Positions 51,896 to 61,095 are shown, numbered from the stretch's first letter. The stretch: DNA of 64,000 nt from Nocardia sp. NRRL S-836 (GCF_001279525.1 NZ_LGDY01000114.1:211218-275217), one strand, 5' to 3'. Made by a program: numbers and translations. Notes: generated by a model not told the origin, from the letters alone.

Positions 51896-53076
51896 GAGAA
51901 GAACCCCTTGAACCAGTTGACGACGGATTGCCAGCCGTCGACCACGATGTCGACGTAGACGTGACCGACGCCGGACACGGCGAGTGCCGCGGCCATGGCG
52001 GCGATCGCGGCGGCCACCAGCAGGACGATCACGCCCAGCGAGACCCGGCTGCGGTGCAGGGTCGCGACGGCCTCCCCGTCCACGAGCAAGCTGCCGAGCT
52101 TCAGCCGGGTGAGGAACGTGGAGGGGTTCGAACCGGAGTGCCCGCGGTCGAGGAACTCGCGCAGCGTCGCGCGCAGCCCGACCGTGACGACGAGGGACGC
52201 GCCGTGCGCCTCGGCCAGCAGCAACGCGAGGTCCTCGGCGTTGCCGGACGCGGGGAAGGTCACCGCGCCGATGCCGAGGTCCTGGATGCGTTGCAGGCCG
52301 GGCGCGTGGCCGTCGGTCTGCGCCGGGACGACCACCTCGGTGGCGGCGCGCAGTGACGCGGTGCCGATGCCGTCGGGGTCGCCGACGACGATGTCCGGCT
52401 TGAGTCCCGCGTCGTGCAACGTGTCCGCGCCGGTGTCGACGCCGATCAGCACCGGCCGGTACTCACGGATGTACTTCCTGAGCTTGCGCAGCTCCTCCGC
52501 GTGCGACGGCCCGCCCGCGACGACGAGCACCTGCCGGTCGCGCATCGCCACGTACACCTCGGGCACGCCGACGCCGTCGAGGACGAGCGCGCGTTCCCTG
52601 CGCAGGAACTCGATGGTGTTGGCGGAGAACGCCTCCAGCTGCGCCGACATGCCGGCCTTCGCCTCGATCATGGCGTCGGCGACGCTCTCCGCGTTCTGCT
52701 CGACCCCCTTGGCGAGCTCGCGTTCCCCCGCGTACACGACACCCTCGTGCAAGCGGATCTTCGTGCCTTCCCTGATCTCGCGCAACGCGGTGGCGCCGAC
52801 GTTGTCGATGAGCGGGATGCCCGCCTCGATCAGCAGTTCCGGCCCCAGGTTGGGAAAGCGGCCGGAGATGGACGGGGAGGCGTTCACCACCCCCACCACC
52901 TCGGCGGTGACGAGCGCCTCCGCGGTGCGCCGGTCGAGGTCGACCAGGTCGAACACGGCCACGTCCCCGGGACTGATCCGCCGCACCAGGTCGCTCACGC
53001 GCCGATCGACCCGCGCGACACCCGTCACACCGGGAAGTTCGTGGTTGGTGCGGCTCAGCAACCCGGAAAGCTTCAT
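51892..53076 (-). CDS. steA: SteA-like cytokinesis/cell-wall protein
   Basis: 394 residues, homologous in layout to Rv1697/SteA. The central part has a thiamin-pyrophosphokinase-like fold (VLVVAGGPSHAEELRKL, GVDTGADTLHDAGLKPDIVVGDPDG) and a single C-terminal membrane helix (VSLGVIVLLVAAAIAAMAAALAV). It acts with the MctB/SteB partner encoded next. ATG at 53074-53076 fits the family start KLSGLLSRTNHELPGV. Confidence 0.9.
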   Translation of the reverse strand: MKLSGLLSRTNHELPGVTGVARVDRRVSDLVRRISPGDVAVFDLVDLDRRTAEALVTAEVVGVVNASPSISGRFPNLGPELLIEAGIPLIDNVGATALREIREGTKIRLHEGVVYAGERELAKGVEQNAESVADAMIEAKAGMSAQLEAFSANTIEFLRRERALVLDGVGVPEVYVAMRDRQVLVVAGGPSHAEELRKLRKYIREYRPVLIGVDTGADTLHDAGLKPDIVVGDPDGIGTASLRAATEVVVPAQTDGHAPGLQRIQDLGIGAVTFPASGNAEDLALLLAEAHGASLVVTVGLRATLREFLDRGHSGSNPSTFLTRLKLGSLLVDGEAVATLHRSRVSLGVIVLLVAAAIAAMAAALAVSGVGHVYVDIVVDGWQSVVNWFKGFFS

Positions 53077-53138
53077 GTGCCGATAGTGACTGACGCTGCG
53101 CACGGGACAGGTGAGGCACGCCGGGCGGTTGGTGCTGG

Positions 53139-53579
53139 TCAGTCGTCGGGGTGAACCACCACGGCACCGAACGCGACCACCACGGCGGCCAGCAGCACCC
53201 AGATCCCGGCGCCGAACCCCGCTTCCAGCGCCGGGTCGATGGTGATGTTGCCGGTTTTGTGGAAGTTGATGGCGTTCACCAGGTACACGAACACCATCCC
53301 GGTCGTCCCGGCGAGCGCGGCCGCCCCGGCGAACGCGAACTTCCTGAGGAAGATCCCGGCGACGAGCACCAGCGCGGCGACCACGACGGGAATGCCGAAC
53401 ATCGGCCCGTGCGGGTCGACCGTGTCACCGAAGTGCGTGCGCCAGCCCGTGGTGACGAACTCCGTCTGCGGCTGGTCGGGCGCGAGGCGGATCCGCAGCT
53501 CGGACAGCGGCAGGAACGTCGCACCGGCCGCCGCCACCGCAGCGAGCACCAGCAGCCCGGCGTGCAGGAGCTTCCTCAC
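53139..53579 (-). CDS. Four-helix membrane protein, array member 1
   Basis: 146 residues, last gene of a run of six overlapping membrane-protein genes. About four helices: LLHAGLLVLAAVAAAGATFL, PMFGIPVVVAALVLVAGIFL, FAFAGAAALAGTTGMVFVY and GIWVLLAAVVVAFGAVVV, with an external loop (LSELRIRLAPDQPQTEFV) after helix 1. Ends HPDD without a TPPFG tail. GTG at 53577-53579 overlaps the next gene's stop by 4 bp. No family name recognised. Confidence 0.75.
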   Translation of the reverse strand: MRKLLHAGLLVLAAVAAAGATFLPLSELRIRLAPDQPQTEFVTTGWRTHFGDTVDPHGPMFGIPVVVAALVLVAGIFLRKFAFAGAAALAGTTGMVFVYLVNAINFHKTGNITIDPALEAGFGAGIWVLLAAVVVAFGAVVVHPDD

Positions 53580-54007
53580 GCCGCCTCCCGTTGTGCCGCA
53601 ACGGCACCGACCAGCGCCACGACCGTGCCGACGACCAGGAACACCAGGCCGTACCCGAGCGCGAAGTCGCCCTGCTGGTCCGCGGCGTGCCCGCGGTCCG
53701 AGACGACCAGCGCCGCCACGACCGCGGTCGCCCCCGCCTGCGCCACCGCCCCGGCGAGCGCGGCCCAGCGCACCTTCACCCCGGCCACCAGCAACGCCAT
53801 CGTGGCCGCGACCGGGATGCCGTACCAGGGCGAGAGCTCACCGGCCGGCCAGTCGCCGGGCTTGTTCACGACCTGCGTGCCCCAGGCCCGCACGACCACC
53901 TCCACGTCACCGGCGTACGCGGTGGAGTACCACGGCAGCACCATCGCGCCCGCCGTCAGCACCACCCCCACCGCGATCAACGCGATCGCCGTCGGCCGCC
54001 CGATCAC
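53576..54007 (-). CDS. Four-helix membrane protein, array member 2
   Basis: 143 residues with four helices and the same plan (helix 1 TAIALIAVGVVLTAGAMVLP, external loop with WGTQVVNKPGDWPAG, then three helices). The tail is short (QREAA) and lacks the TPPFG motif. GTG at 54005-54007 overlaps the member 3 stop by 4 bp. Confidence 0.75.
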   Translation of the reverse strand: MIGRPTAIALIAVGVVLTAGAMVLPWYSTAYAGDVEVVVRAWGTQVVNKPGDWPAGELSPWYGIPVAATMALLVAGVKVRWAALAGAVAQAGATAVVAALVVSDRGHAADQQGDFALGYGLVFLVVGTVVALVGAVAAQREAA

Positions 54008-54597
54008 CGTGCCTCCTGTTCCCCGACCGGAATCCCGAACGGCGGCGTGGCGTCGTCCGCGTTCCCGGCCGGCTCGGCGTTTCCGGTCCGGCCCGCGGCC
54101 GGTCCCACGTCGGGAGGCCGCGACCGGTGGGCCAGCACCGCACCGGCCAGCCCGACCAGCGCACCCGCCGCCAGCAGGTACAGGCCGGGCAGGCTCGTCT
54201 GCTCGTAGCTGGACTGCGGGTCGTGCTCGACCTTCGCCAGCACCGCGTCCCAGTACCGGACCTCGACCACGAACGCCAGCACGACCCCGAAAAGGGCGCC
54301 CGCGCCGACCACCGTGACGATCCGCGCCGTTCTGGCGATCTTCTCACCGGCGAGCGCGCACACCGCGGCCAGGACCATCACCCCGGCGGCGAGCAGCACG
54401 GGCAGCGCGGCGGACATCGTGGTGCGGGTCGCGGGGTAGCCGGGCGCGTCCGACGTCACGCCCCACAGCGAGAAGAACACGCTCAGGCCCGGCGACGTGC
54501 CGCTGTAGCGCGTGACGTACATGTCCAGGGAACAGCTGACCGCGGTGAGCACCCCGCCCAGCAGCACGACCCCCGCGGCGATCCTCCGGTCAGTCAC
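54004..54597 (-). CDS. Four-helix membrane protein with TPPFG tail, array member 3
   Basis: 197 residues. Helices: RIAAGVVLLGGVLTAVSC, MSAALPVLLAAGVMVLAAVC, IVTVVGAGALFGVVLAFVV, LPGLYLLAAGALVGLAGAVL; loop after helix 1 with VTRYSGTSPGLSVFFSLWG. The cytoplasmic tail ends NADDATPPFGIPVGEQEAR. The tail motif [acidic]-TPPFG-(hydrophobic)-P is shared with members 4-6. GTG at 54595-54597, overlapping member 4 by 8 bp. Confidence 0.78.
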   Translation of the reverse strand: MTDRRIAAGVVLLGGVLTAVSCSLDMYVTRYSGTSPGLSVFFSLWGVTSDAPGYPATRTTMSAALPVLLAAGVMVLAAVCALAGEKIARTARIVTVVGAGALFGVVLAFVVEVRYWDAVLAKVEHDPQSSYEQTSLPGLYLLAAGALVGLAGAVLAHRSRPPDVGPAAGRTGNAEPAGNADDATPPFGIPVGEQEAR

Positions 54598-55189
54598 CGC
54601 GCGGCTCCCCGGTCATCGGGATGGCCAGCCCGAACGGCGGCGTGTCGTCGTCGGTCATCTGGTGCACCACCACCGCGTCGTCGTCAGGCTCCGGTGCGGC
54701 CGGTCGCGGCCGCTGCACGAGCACCGCGCCCGTGAGAGCCAGCACCGCGGCCGCCACCAGCAGGTAGAAGCCGGAGTTGAAGTGGTACGCGAACGGCGGT
54801 GTCGCCCCGGCGTCGAACGCGTTGACCATCTCCTCGTCGCGCAGCACCCCGACCCCATACGCCACCACGGCACCGAGGAACGCGGCCGCCGCGGCCAGCG
54901 CCACCACGCGGGCGGGCGGCGCGATCCGGTCGCGGCGCAGCGCGAGCAGCCCGGCCACCACCGCGACGACGAGGGTGACCAGCACCGGGGTGCCGGCGTT
55001 GAGCAGCGGGCTCACGTCGCGTTCCGCCGCGGGCGTGGCCGACGAGGGCACCCACAGCGACCCGTCCCACGCGAACGCGTCGACCGGGCTCGTGTGCATC
55101 ACGGTGTACATGGGCAGCAGGTTGCTGACGCCCGCCAGCACTCCGGCGAGCACCAGGAGCAGCGCGGCCCGTCTTCCCCGGTCAGTCAC
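54590..55189 (-). CDS. Four-helix membrane protein with TPPFG tail, array member 4
   Basis: 199 residues. Helix 1 AALLLVLAGVLAGVSNLLP, external loop ending AERDVSPLLNAG, helices 2-3, loop NAFDAGATPPFAYHFNSGF, helix 4 LLVAAAVLALTGAVLV; tail AVVVHQMTDDDTPPFGLAIP. The external loop also contains ATPPFA. Member 5 matches its tail closely. GTG at 55187-55189 overlaps member 5 by 8 bp. Confidence 0.78.
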   Translation of the reverse strand: MTDRGRRAALLLVLAGVLAGVSNLLPMYTVMHTSPVDAFAWDGSLWVPSSATPAAERDVSPLLNAGTPVLVTLVVAVVAGLLALRRDRIAPPARVVALAAAAAFLGAVVAYGVGVLRDEEMVNAFDAGATPPFAYHFNSGFYLLVAAAVLALTGAVLVQRPRPAAPEPDDDAVVVHQMTDDDTPPFGLAIPMTGEPRGD

Positions 55190-55364
55190 GCCGGTGCTCT
55201 CCTACCTCGACGGGTACCACGATGCCGAACGGCGGCGTGTCGTCGTCCACGAACCGGTGCACCACCACCGCCTCCTCCTCCGGTTCGCCGACCGGCTGCC
55301 GCGGCCGGTGCACCAGCACCACCGCAGCGATCCGCCATCGTTCGACCAGCACGCGCTCACTCAC
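55182..55364 (-). CDS. Truncated paralog of the TPPFG membrane proteins, array member 5
   Basis: 60 residues if GTG at 55362-55364 is used. SERVLVERWRIAAVVLVHRP then EPEEEAVVVHRFVDDDTPPFG: it keeps only the equivalent of the last helix and tail of member 4 (AVLVQRPRP and AVVVHQMTDDDTPPFG align well) and lacks helices 1-3 and both loops. The start overlaps the member 6 stop by 8 bp, as intact members do, so it looks like an internal deletion that kept expression signals. It may be a tail-only regulator or a decaying copy. Confidence 0.65.
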   Translation of the reverse strand: MSERVLVERWRIAAVVLVHRPRQPVGEPEEEAVVVHRFVDDDTPPFGIVVPVEVGEHRRD

Positions 55365-55905
55365 GCTTCGGCTCCACGACCACCGGAAACCCGTAGGGCG
55401 GCGTCTCCTCTTCTTGGTGGTTCCCCACACCGCCCGCACCCGGCAGCTCCTGGTGCAACAACGCCGCCACCACCCCCACCCCCGCGGCGACGAGCAAGAC
55501 CGTGACCCCGTTGCCCCGCACCACCTCCACCGGCACCGGCAGCTCCAGCTCCGCGAGCCGCTCCACCACCCGCTGCACCTGGTTGAGCGACAACCAGGCG
55601 AGCCCCACCAGCACCCCGGCCCCGAGCAACGACCCCAGCCGCGCCACCGGCCGCCGAAACGCCAGCACCGCCGCCCCCGCCATCAGCACCGCCGCCGCGA
55701 CCGCCGGCCACCCGAAGTCGATCGGCGCCAACATCAACGCCCCGCGGAAGTCGTCGTGCTCGACCCCCCACGTCGTGGCCTCGAACCGCAGCCTCCGGTT
55801 GCCGACCTGCGTCTGGACCGAATACCCGACCAGGAACGTCGCGGCCACCGCCAACCCCGCCGCCACGAGCACCAGCACCGCCCCGAACACCCGGCGCGTG
55901 GTCAC
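55357..55905 (-). CDS. Four-helix membrane protein with TPPYG tail, array member 6 (first gene)
   Basis: 182 residues, most upstream gene of the run. Helix 1 VFGAVLVLVAAGLAVAATFL, loop TQVGNRRLRFEATTWGVEHD, helices 2-3, a loop with an amphipathic stretch (LNQVQRVVERLAELELPVPV), helix 4 VTVLLVAAGVGVVAALL; tail NHQEEETPPYGFPVVVEP. GTG at 55903-55905. The promoter of the array probably lies in the gap beyond 55905. Confidence 0.78.
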   Translation of the reverse strand: MTTRRVFGAVLVLVAAGLAVAATFLVGYSVQTQVGNRRLRFEATTWGVEHDDFRGALMLAPIDFGWPAVAAAVLMAGAAVLAFRRPVARLGSLLGAGVLVGLAWLSLNQVQRVVERLAELELPVPVEVVRGNGVTVLLVAAGVGVVAALLHQELPGAGGVGNHQEEETPPYGFPVVVEPKRE

Positions 55906-56560
55906 AGCTCCGGTCCACCTTCCACCGCACCACCGTGTGCGTCCGCTGACCGGGCTTCGGTCACGTTCCCCCCATCATGCCCAACCAGCGCACGTTGGGC
56001 GCGGACGAACCGACGCGCCGGTCGCGCCGGCGCGCGGACCGGGTCGGCGCGAGTCGGGCGGCGCGGGGGTCGGGGCGGCGCGGCGGTCTGGGCGGTATGA
56101 GGTGACGCGGCGGTCAGGGGTAGCGCGGCGGCCCAAGCGGCGCAGCTGCGCGAGGGCCACAGTGGCGCGATCGCCCAAGCAGCATGGCCAGTCCAGCGGC
56201 GTGGCCAGTCCAGCGGCGTGACGGTCCGAGCCTCGGCTTCGGCGGCCGAACTCGCACCACGGGATTCACCAGCGCGCGCAGACCCAGCCCACCTGCGACC
56301 AATTGCCGGCGATCATGCGGTCAGCGCCGATCCAGTGGCCCACCGGTCCAGGCAACCCAGCCCGCGCCAACCTCCGGCCAGCACTCAACCCCAGGCCAAC
56401 GCTCAACCTCAGGCCAGCGCCGAACCCCAGCCGCCGGGCCACCGGCCCCGTCAGAGCCAAACCGCCGTCCGCGCCAGCCAATCACCGCCACCGGCCAACT
56501 CCAGCCAGCGCCCAACCCCACGGCCAGCCACCACCCCAGGCGGCGCCCAAAACCCAACCC
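55906..56560. other. 655-bp gene-free gap with simple-sequence repeats
   Basis: No supported gene between the array and recN. From about 56060 to 56120 GCGGCGGTC-like units recur; GGCCAGTCCAGCGGCGT is directly repeated (about 56187-56220); 56385-56450 has CTCAACCYCAGGCCA units. Long plus-strand frames here have low-complexity translations and no start signals. Confidence 0.6.
56187..56220. repeat. 17-bp direct repeat
   Basis: GGCCAGTCCAGCGGCGT occurs twice in immediate succession in the recN-array gap. Adjacent sequence is low-complexity. Confidence 0.6.
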
Positions 56561-58342
56561 TCAGGCCTTCTTCTTCCGCCTCCGCACCACCGGCGTCGCC
56601 GACTTGTCGGCCTTCGCCGCCGCCAGCAGCTCCTCCGCGTGCGCCCGCCCGGTGTCGGTCGAGTCCATCCCGGCGAGCATGCGGGCCAGTTCGACCACCC
56701 GCTGCGTCTCGTCGAGCTTGCGGACCGCGGAGCGGGTGAAGCGGCCGTCAGCGGACTTGTCGACCACCAGGTGCCGGTCGGCGAACGCCGCCACCTGCGG
56801 CAGGTGCGTCACCACGATGACCTGGTGGGAGCGGGCCAGGCGGGCGAGGCGGCGGCCCACCTCGACCGCGGCTCGGCCGCCGACGCCGGCGTCGACCTCG
56901 TCGAAGACGAGGGTCGGGACCGGGTCGGAGTGCGACAGCACGACCTCCAGGGCCAGCATGACGCGGGACAGCTCGCCGCCGGACGCGCCCTTGTGCACGG
57001 GCAGTGCGGGGGCGCCGGGGTGGGAGATCAGGCGCAGTTCCACGTCGTCGACGCCGGACGAGCCCGCGTGCAGGATCGAGCGGCCCACCGCGAGTGCGTT
57101 GGGGTCGCCGGACTCGGCGTGGCGGGGGCGGACCGCGATCTCGACCGTGGCGTGCGGCATGGCGAGGCCGTCGAGCTCCTCGGTGACGGCCTTGCCCAGT
57201 TCCAGGGCGGCCTCGGTGCGTGCGGCGGTGACCTGCGTGGCCAGTGCCGCCAGCTCCACGGCCAGTTCGTCGCGGCGCTTGGCCAGGCCGGCCAGCGCGT
57301 CCTCGGAGGTGTCCAGGCCGTCCAGCCGCGAGCGGGCCTCGGCGGCCCACGCGATCACGCCGTCGACGTCGGCGGCGTACTTGCGGGTCAGCGCCTTCAG
57401 CTCGGCCTGGCGCTGCAGCACCTGCTCCAGCCGGCCGGGGTCGGCTTCGAGGTGGTCGAGGTAGCCGGAGATCTCGCCGGCGACGTCGGACAGCAGCGTC
57501 GCGGCCTCGACGAGGCGGGGTTCCATGTCGCGCAGCTTCGGGTCCTCCGACGCGCCCAGGCGGCGGGCGGCCTCGGAGATCAGGCCCAGCGCACCGGGGT
57601 TCTCCGGGTCGCCCTCCAGCGAACCGGACACGGCGAACTGCGCGCCCTGGGCCGCCTCGCGCAGCTGGTCGGCGTCGGCGAGCCGGCGGGCCTCGTCGTG
57701 CAGCTCGGCGTCCTCGCCCAGTTTCGGGTCGACGGCGTCGATCTCGGTGAGGCCGTGCCGCAGCAGGTCGGCCTCGCGGGCGAGCTCGCGGGAGCGCTCC
57801 GTGCGTTCGCGCAGCTCGGTCGCGACCTTCAGCCACTCCTCGCGGATGCGCTGGTACTGGCGCAGCGGCGCGGCCACGTCGTCGCCCGCGAACCGGTCCA
57901 GCACACCGCGCTGCTCCGTCGGGCGCATGAGCCGCAGCTGGTCGTTCTGGCCGTGCACCGCGATCAGCTGCTCGGCCAGTTCGGAGAGCACGCCGACGGG
58001 CACGGAGCGGCCGCCGACGTGCGCGCGCGAACGGCCGTCCGCACCCACGGTGCGGATGGCGATCAGTGAGCCGTCCTCGTCCGCCTCGCCGCCGACCTCC
58101 TCGGCGACCTTGGCGGCCGGGCTGCCCGCCGGGGCCTGGAAACGGCCCTCCACCACGGCTTTGTCGGCTCCGGTGCGGACCCGGGACGCCTCCGCCCGGC
58201 CTCCGCCGAGCAGGTGCAACCCGGTCACGACCATGGTTTTGCCCGCGCCCGTCTCACCGGTCACGACGGTGAATCCGGGATCGAGTTCGAGAGTGGCCTC
58301 GTCAATCACGCCAAGGCCATTGATGCGCATCTCGGCCAGCAC
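56561..58342 (-). CDS. recN: DNA repair protein RecN
   Basis: 593 residues, an SMC-like ATPase of double-strand-break repair. Start block LAEMRINGLGVIDEATLELDPGFTVV, Walker A GETGAGKTMVV, a long coiled-coil middle, the signature SGGELSRVMLALEVVL, Walker B PTLVFDEVDAGVGGRAAVEV and the H-loop VVTHLPQVAAFADRH. GTG at 58340-58342 gives the usual start two codons before AEMRI. Ends in a basic VVRRRKKKA tail. Order recN-nadK-tlyA is as in mycobacteria. Confidence 0.96.
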   Translation of the reverse strand: MLAEMRINGLGVIDEATLELDPGFTVVTGETGAGKTMVVTGLHLLGGGRAEASRVRTGADKAVVEGRFQAPAGSPAAKVAEEVGGEADEDGSLIAIRTVGADGRSRAHVGGRSVPVGVLSELAEQLIAVHGQNDQLRLMRPTEQRGVLDRFAGDDVAAPLRQYQRIREEWLKVATELRERTERSRELAREADLLRHGLTEIDAVDPKLGEDAELHDEARRLADADQLREAAQGAQFAVSGSLEGDPENPGALGLISEAARRLGASEDPKLRDMEPRLVEAATLLSDVAGEISGYLDHLEADPGRLEQVLQRQAELKALTRKYAADVDGVIAWAAEARSRLDGLDTSEDALAGLAKRRDELAVELAALATQVTAARTEAALELGKAVTEELDGLAMPHATVEIAVRPRHAESGDPNALAVGRSILHAGSSGVDDVELRLISHPGAPALPVHKGASGGELSRVMLALEVVLSHSDPVPTLVFDEVDAGVGGRAAVEVGRRLARLARSHQVIVVTHLPQVAAFADRHLVVDKSADGRFTRSAVRKLDETQRVVELARMLAGMDSTDTGRAHAEELLAAAKADKSATPVVRRRKKKA

Positions 58343-58437
58343 AGGGCGAACCTTACTTGTCGGGTCCGACATTTCCGGATGGGGCGTGTCTCTGGTGGCA
58401 CCATAACGAGCCAGCGCGGACGCACCGAGCGGCGCGG

Positions 58438-59328
58438 TCAACCTCCCGATGGTCCCCGCCACCCCTTCACCGGCAGGTCGAACTTCTCCACCAGCCGGTC
58501 GGTGAACGGGGCGTGGCGCAGCCGCACGACCTTGAGCGGCACCTCGCCCTCGACGATCTCGATCCGAGCACCGGCGGGCAGTTCGAACGTGCGCCGCCCG
58601 TCGGCGGACAACGCCGCCGGGTGCCCGGTCGCCTCGATCTCGAACGCCACGTGCGACTTCGGCGAGACGACCAGCGGCCGGGCGAACAGCGCGTGCGCGT
58701 TGCTCGGCACCACCAGGATCGCCTGCACGTCCGGCCACACGACCGGCCCGCCCGCGGAGAACGCGTAGGCCGTCGAGCCCGTCGGCGTCGCGCACAGCAC
58801 GCCGTCGCAGCCGAACGCCGACACCGGCCGCCCGTCGACCTCGACGACGACCTCCAGGATGCGTTCGCGGATCAGCTTCTCGACGCTGATCTCGTTGAGC
58901 GCCCAGGTCTTGACGACGACCTCGCCGGCGACCGTGGCGACGAGGTCGAGCGTCATGCGCTCTTCCACGAAGTAGTCGCGTTCCAGCACGTGGCCGACGG
59001 CCTCGTGCAGCGCGTCCGAGTCGGCCTCCGCGAGGAACCCGACCCGGCCCAGGTTGACGCCCAGCACCGGCACCCCGGCCGGCCGGGCGAGCTCGGCGCC
59101 GCGCAACAGCGTGCCGTCACCGCCCAGCACCAGCACGAGCTCGGTGCCCTCGGCCGCGTGGTCGTCGGCGGGCACGACCTTGGTGCAGCACGACGGCCCG
59201 AGGTCACGGGCCTCGTCGTCGAGCACCCGTGTCGTGACGCCGCCGACGGCGAGCCGGCCGGCGACCTGACGGGCGAGATCGATGTTGCTCTGGTGCCCGG
59301 TGTGGACGACCAGCAGGACTTCCCTCAT
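58438..59328 (-). CDS. nadK: NAD kinase
   Basis: 296 residues. NAD phosphorylation. [11 protein letters not shown] (catalytic Asp), [13 protein letters not shown], and [23 protein letters not shown], the NAD-binding glycine-rich region. The start ATG at 59326-59328 shares one base with the tlyA stop (TGATG); lengthening upstream would run into tlyA. Confidence 0.95.
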   Translation of the reverse strand: MREVLLVVHTGHQSNIDLARQVAGRLAVGGVTTRVLDDEARDLGPSCCTKVVPADDHAAEGTELVLVLGGDGTLLRGAELARPAGVPVLGVNLGRVGFLAEADSDALHEAVGHVLERDYFVEERMTLDLVATVAGEVVVKTWALNEISVEKLIRERILEVVVEVDGRPVSAFGCDGVLCATPTGSTAYAFSAGGPVVWPDVQAILVVPSNAHALFARPLVVSPKSHVAFEIEATGHPAALSADGRRTFELPAGARIEIVEGEVPLKVVRLRHAPFTDRLVEKFDLPVKGWRGPSGG

Positions 59329-60122
59329 CAGGGCCCTTCTTCGACGGCGGTGCGCACCATCTCTGCGGCATCGACGGGTTCGCCTTTGCGCAGCCAGAGG
59401 AAGTACTCGACGTTGCCGGACGGGCCGGGCAACGGGCTCGCGACGACCCCGTGCACGGCCAAGCCCAGTTCCGCCGCGGCCCCGGCCACGTCCAGGACGG
59501 CTTCGGCACGCAGCTCGGGCTCGCGCACGACACCACCCGAGCCGAGGCGTTCCTTGCCGACCTCGAACTGCGGCTTGACCATCGGCAGCAGGTCGCCTTC
59601 CTCGTCGAGGCACGCGGCGAGTGCGGGGAGCACAAGCCTCAACGAGATGAACGAAAGATCCGCTACCACGAGTTCAACTGTGCCGCCGATGTCCTCTGGG
59701 GTGAGGGCACGGACGTTGGTCTTGTCCTTCACGACGACCCGCTCGTCGGTCTGCAGCTTCCAGTCGAGCAGGCCGCGTCCGACGTCGGCCGCGACGACCT
59801 GACGGGCGCCGTGGCGCAGCAGCACGTCGGTGAAACCGCCAGTGGATGCGCCCGCGTCGAGACAACGCTTCCCGACCGGGTCGACCTTGAACGCCGCCAG
59901 CGCGCCGACCAGCTTGTGCGCGCCCCTGGAGGCGTAGTTCGGGTCGTTGTCGAGGTCTTTGACGACCACCGCGTCGGAGGTCTCCACGGCGGTGGCCGGT
60001 TTGGTGGCGACGGTGCCGCGCACCGTCACGCGCCCGTCCGCGACGAGCTGGCTGGCGTGCTCACGGGACCTGGCGAGCCCCCTGCGCACGAGTTCGGCGT
60101 CGAGCCGCACCCTGCGTGGCAC
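59328..60122 (-). CDS. tlyA: 16S/23S rRNA 2'-O-methyltransferase TlyA (hemolysin family)
   Basis: 264 residues. N-terminal S4 domain ([31 protein letters not shown]), FtsJ-like methyltransferase with [20 protein letters not shown] (SAM motif) and [19 protein letters not shown]. In mycobacteria it methylates both rRNAs and affects capreomycin sensitivity. GTG at 60120-60122. Confidence 0.94.
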   Translation of the reverse strand: MPRRVRLDAELVRRGLARSREHASQLVADGRVTVRGTVATKPATAVETSDAVVVKDLDNDPNYASRGAHKLVGALAAFKVDPVGKRCLDAGASTGGFTDVLLRHGARQVVAADVGRGLLDWKLQTDERVVVKDKTNVRALTPEDIGGTVELVVADLSFISLRLVLPALAACLDEEGDLLPMVKPQFEVGKERLGSGGVVREPELRAEAVLDVAGAAAELGLAVHGVVASPLPGPSGNVEYFLWLRKGEPVDAAEMVRTAVEEGP

Positions 60123-60128
60123 TGTGCA

Positions 60129-60296
60129 TCACACCTTGTCGATGCTCGACAGTGCTTCGGTGAGCGTGGCGTGCACGGCGTCGAACCGCGCCACGTGCTC
60201 GGCCAGCGGCACGTCCTCGAGCCCGTCGAGCCGTTCCAGCGCGCCGTCGATGGCGTCGGCCGGGTTGGGCGGCGGTCCGGGCAGGGGGTAGCTCAC
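60129..60296 (-). CDS. Small conserved protein (Rv1693-like)
   Basis: 55 residues: SYPLPGPPPNPADAIDGALERL then EHVARFDAVHATLTEALSSID. A short helical protein in the same slot as the small gene Rv1693 between the HAD phosphatase and tlyA genes. GTG at 60294-60296, 4 bp after the HAD stop. No function known. Confidence 0.7.
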   Translation of the reverse strand: MSYPLPGPPPNPADAIDGALERLDGLEDVPLAEHVARFDAVHATLTEALSSIDKV

Positions 60297-60300
60297 GCCC

Positions 60301-61095
60301 TTACGGTAGCCGATGCAGTACCGACAGGTCCGCGCCGACATACGTGGGGCGCTGGTCTTCCGGAAGCGCTTGCGCCTCCTCGGCCGTCGACACACCCGTG
60401 CACACGAGCAACGAGTCCATGCCGGCGTTGACGGCGCCCAGGATGTCCGTATCAAGCCGGTCGCCGATGACCAGCGGGCGGTGAGCGCCGAGGTCCTTGG
60501 CCGCCTGCCGCAGCAGCGGCGTGGCGGGCTTGCCGGCCACGAGCGGCTCCTGGCCGGTGGCCGTGCGCAGCGCCGCGACGAAGCTGCCGTTGCCGGGCAG
60601 CAGACCGCGCTCGGTGGGCAGGGTCGCGTCGACGTTGCACGCGACCCACAGCGCGCCGTTGCGGATGGCCACGGCGGCCTCGGCCAGCTCACGCCAGCCG
60701 AGGTCCATGCTGAGGCCCTGCAGGACGGCGCGCGCCTCGGCCGCAGTGTCGACCGGGGTGAGGCCGCGCTTGAGCACCTCGGCCTGCAGGGCCTCGGTGC
60801 CGAGCACGAGAACGTTCGTGCGCGCAGGCAGGCGGTCGGCCAGCATGGCCGCGCCCGCCTGCGCCGACGTGCTCACCTCGTCGACGCTCGTGTCGAACCC
60901 GAGCTCGACGAGGTGGTCCGCTACCGCCTGCGGTGAGCGGGAGGCGTTGTTGGTGACGTACCGGATTCCGACGCCCTTGCCCCTGGCCTCCGCAATCGCT
61001 TCGGCGGCACCGGGCACGGCCTCTTGTCCGCGGTAGACGGTGCCGTCGAGATCGATCAGCAACGCGTCGTACCGGTCGACCAACGTCTCGCTCAC
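60301..61095 (-). CDS. HAD-family phosphatase (Rv1692-like, glycerol-3-phosphate type)
   Basis: 264 residues of the IIA HAD subfamily. Motif I LIDLDGTVYRGQ (nucleophile Asp), motif II YVTNNASRS, motif III via PLVAGKPATPLLRQAA, motif IV VIGDRLDTDILGAVNAGM. The M. tuberculosis homolog Rv1692 is a glycerol-3-phosphate phosphatase. GTG at 61093-61095 overlaps the TPR gene by 3 bp. Confidence 0.9.
   Translation of the reverse strand: MSETLVDRYDALLIDLDGTVYRGQEAVPGAAEAIAEARGKGVGIRYVTNNASRSPQAVADHLVELGFDTSVDEVSTSAQAGAAMLADRLPARTNVLVLGTEALQAEVLKRGLTPVDTAAEARAVLQGLSMDLGWRELAEAAVAIRNGALWVACNVDATLPTERGLLPGNGSFVAALRTATGQEPLVAGKPATPLLRQAAKDLGAHRPLVIGDRLDTDILGAVNAGMDSLLVCTGVSTAEEAQALPEDQRPTYVGADLSVLHRLP

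Noticed and set aside
56184..57464. 426-codon plus-strand frame upstream of and over recN
   Set aside because: Low-complexity Ser/Pro/Arg translation, overlaps recN on the opposite strand and has no start site support.
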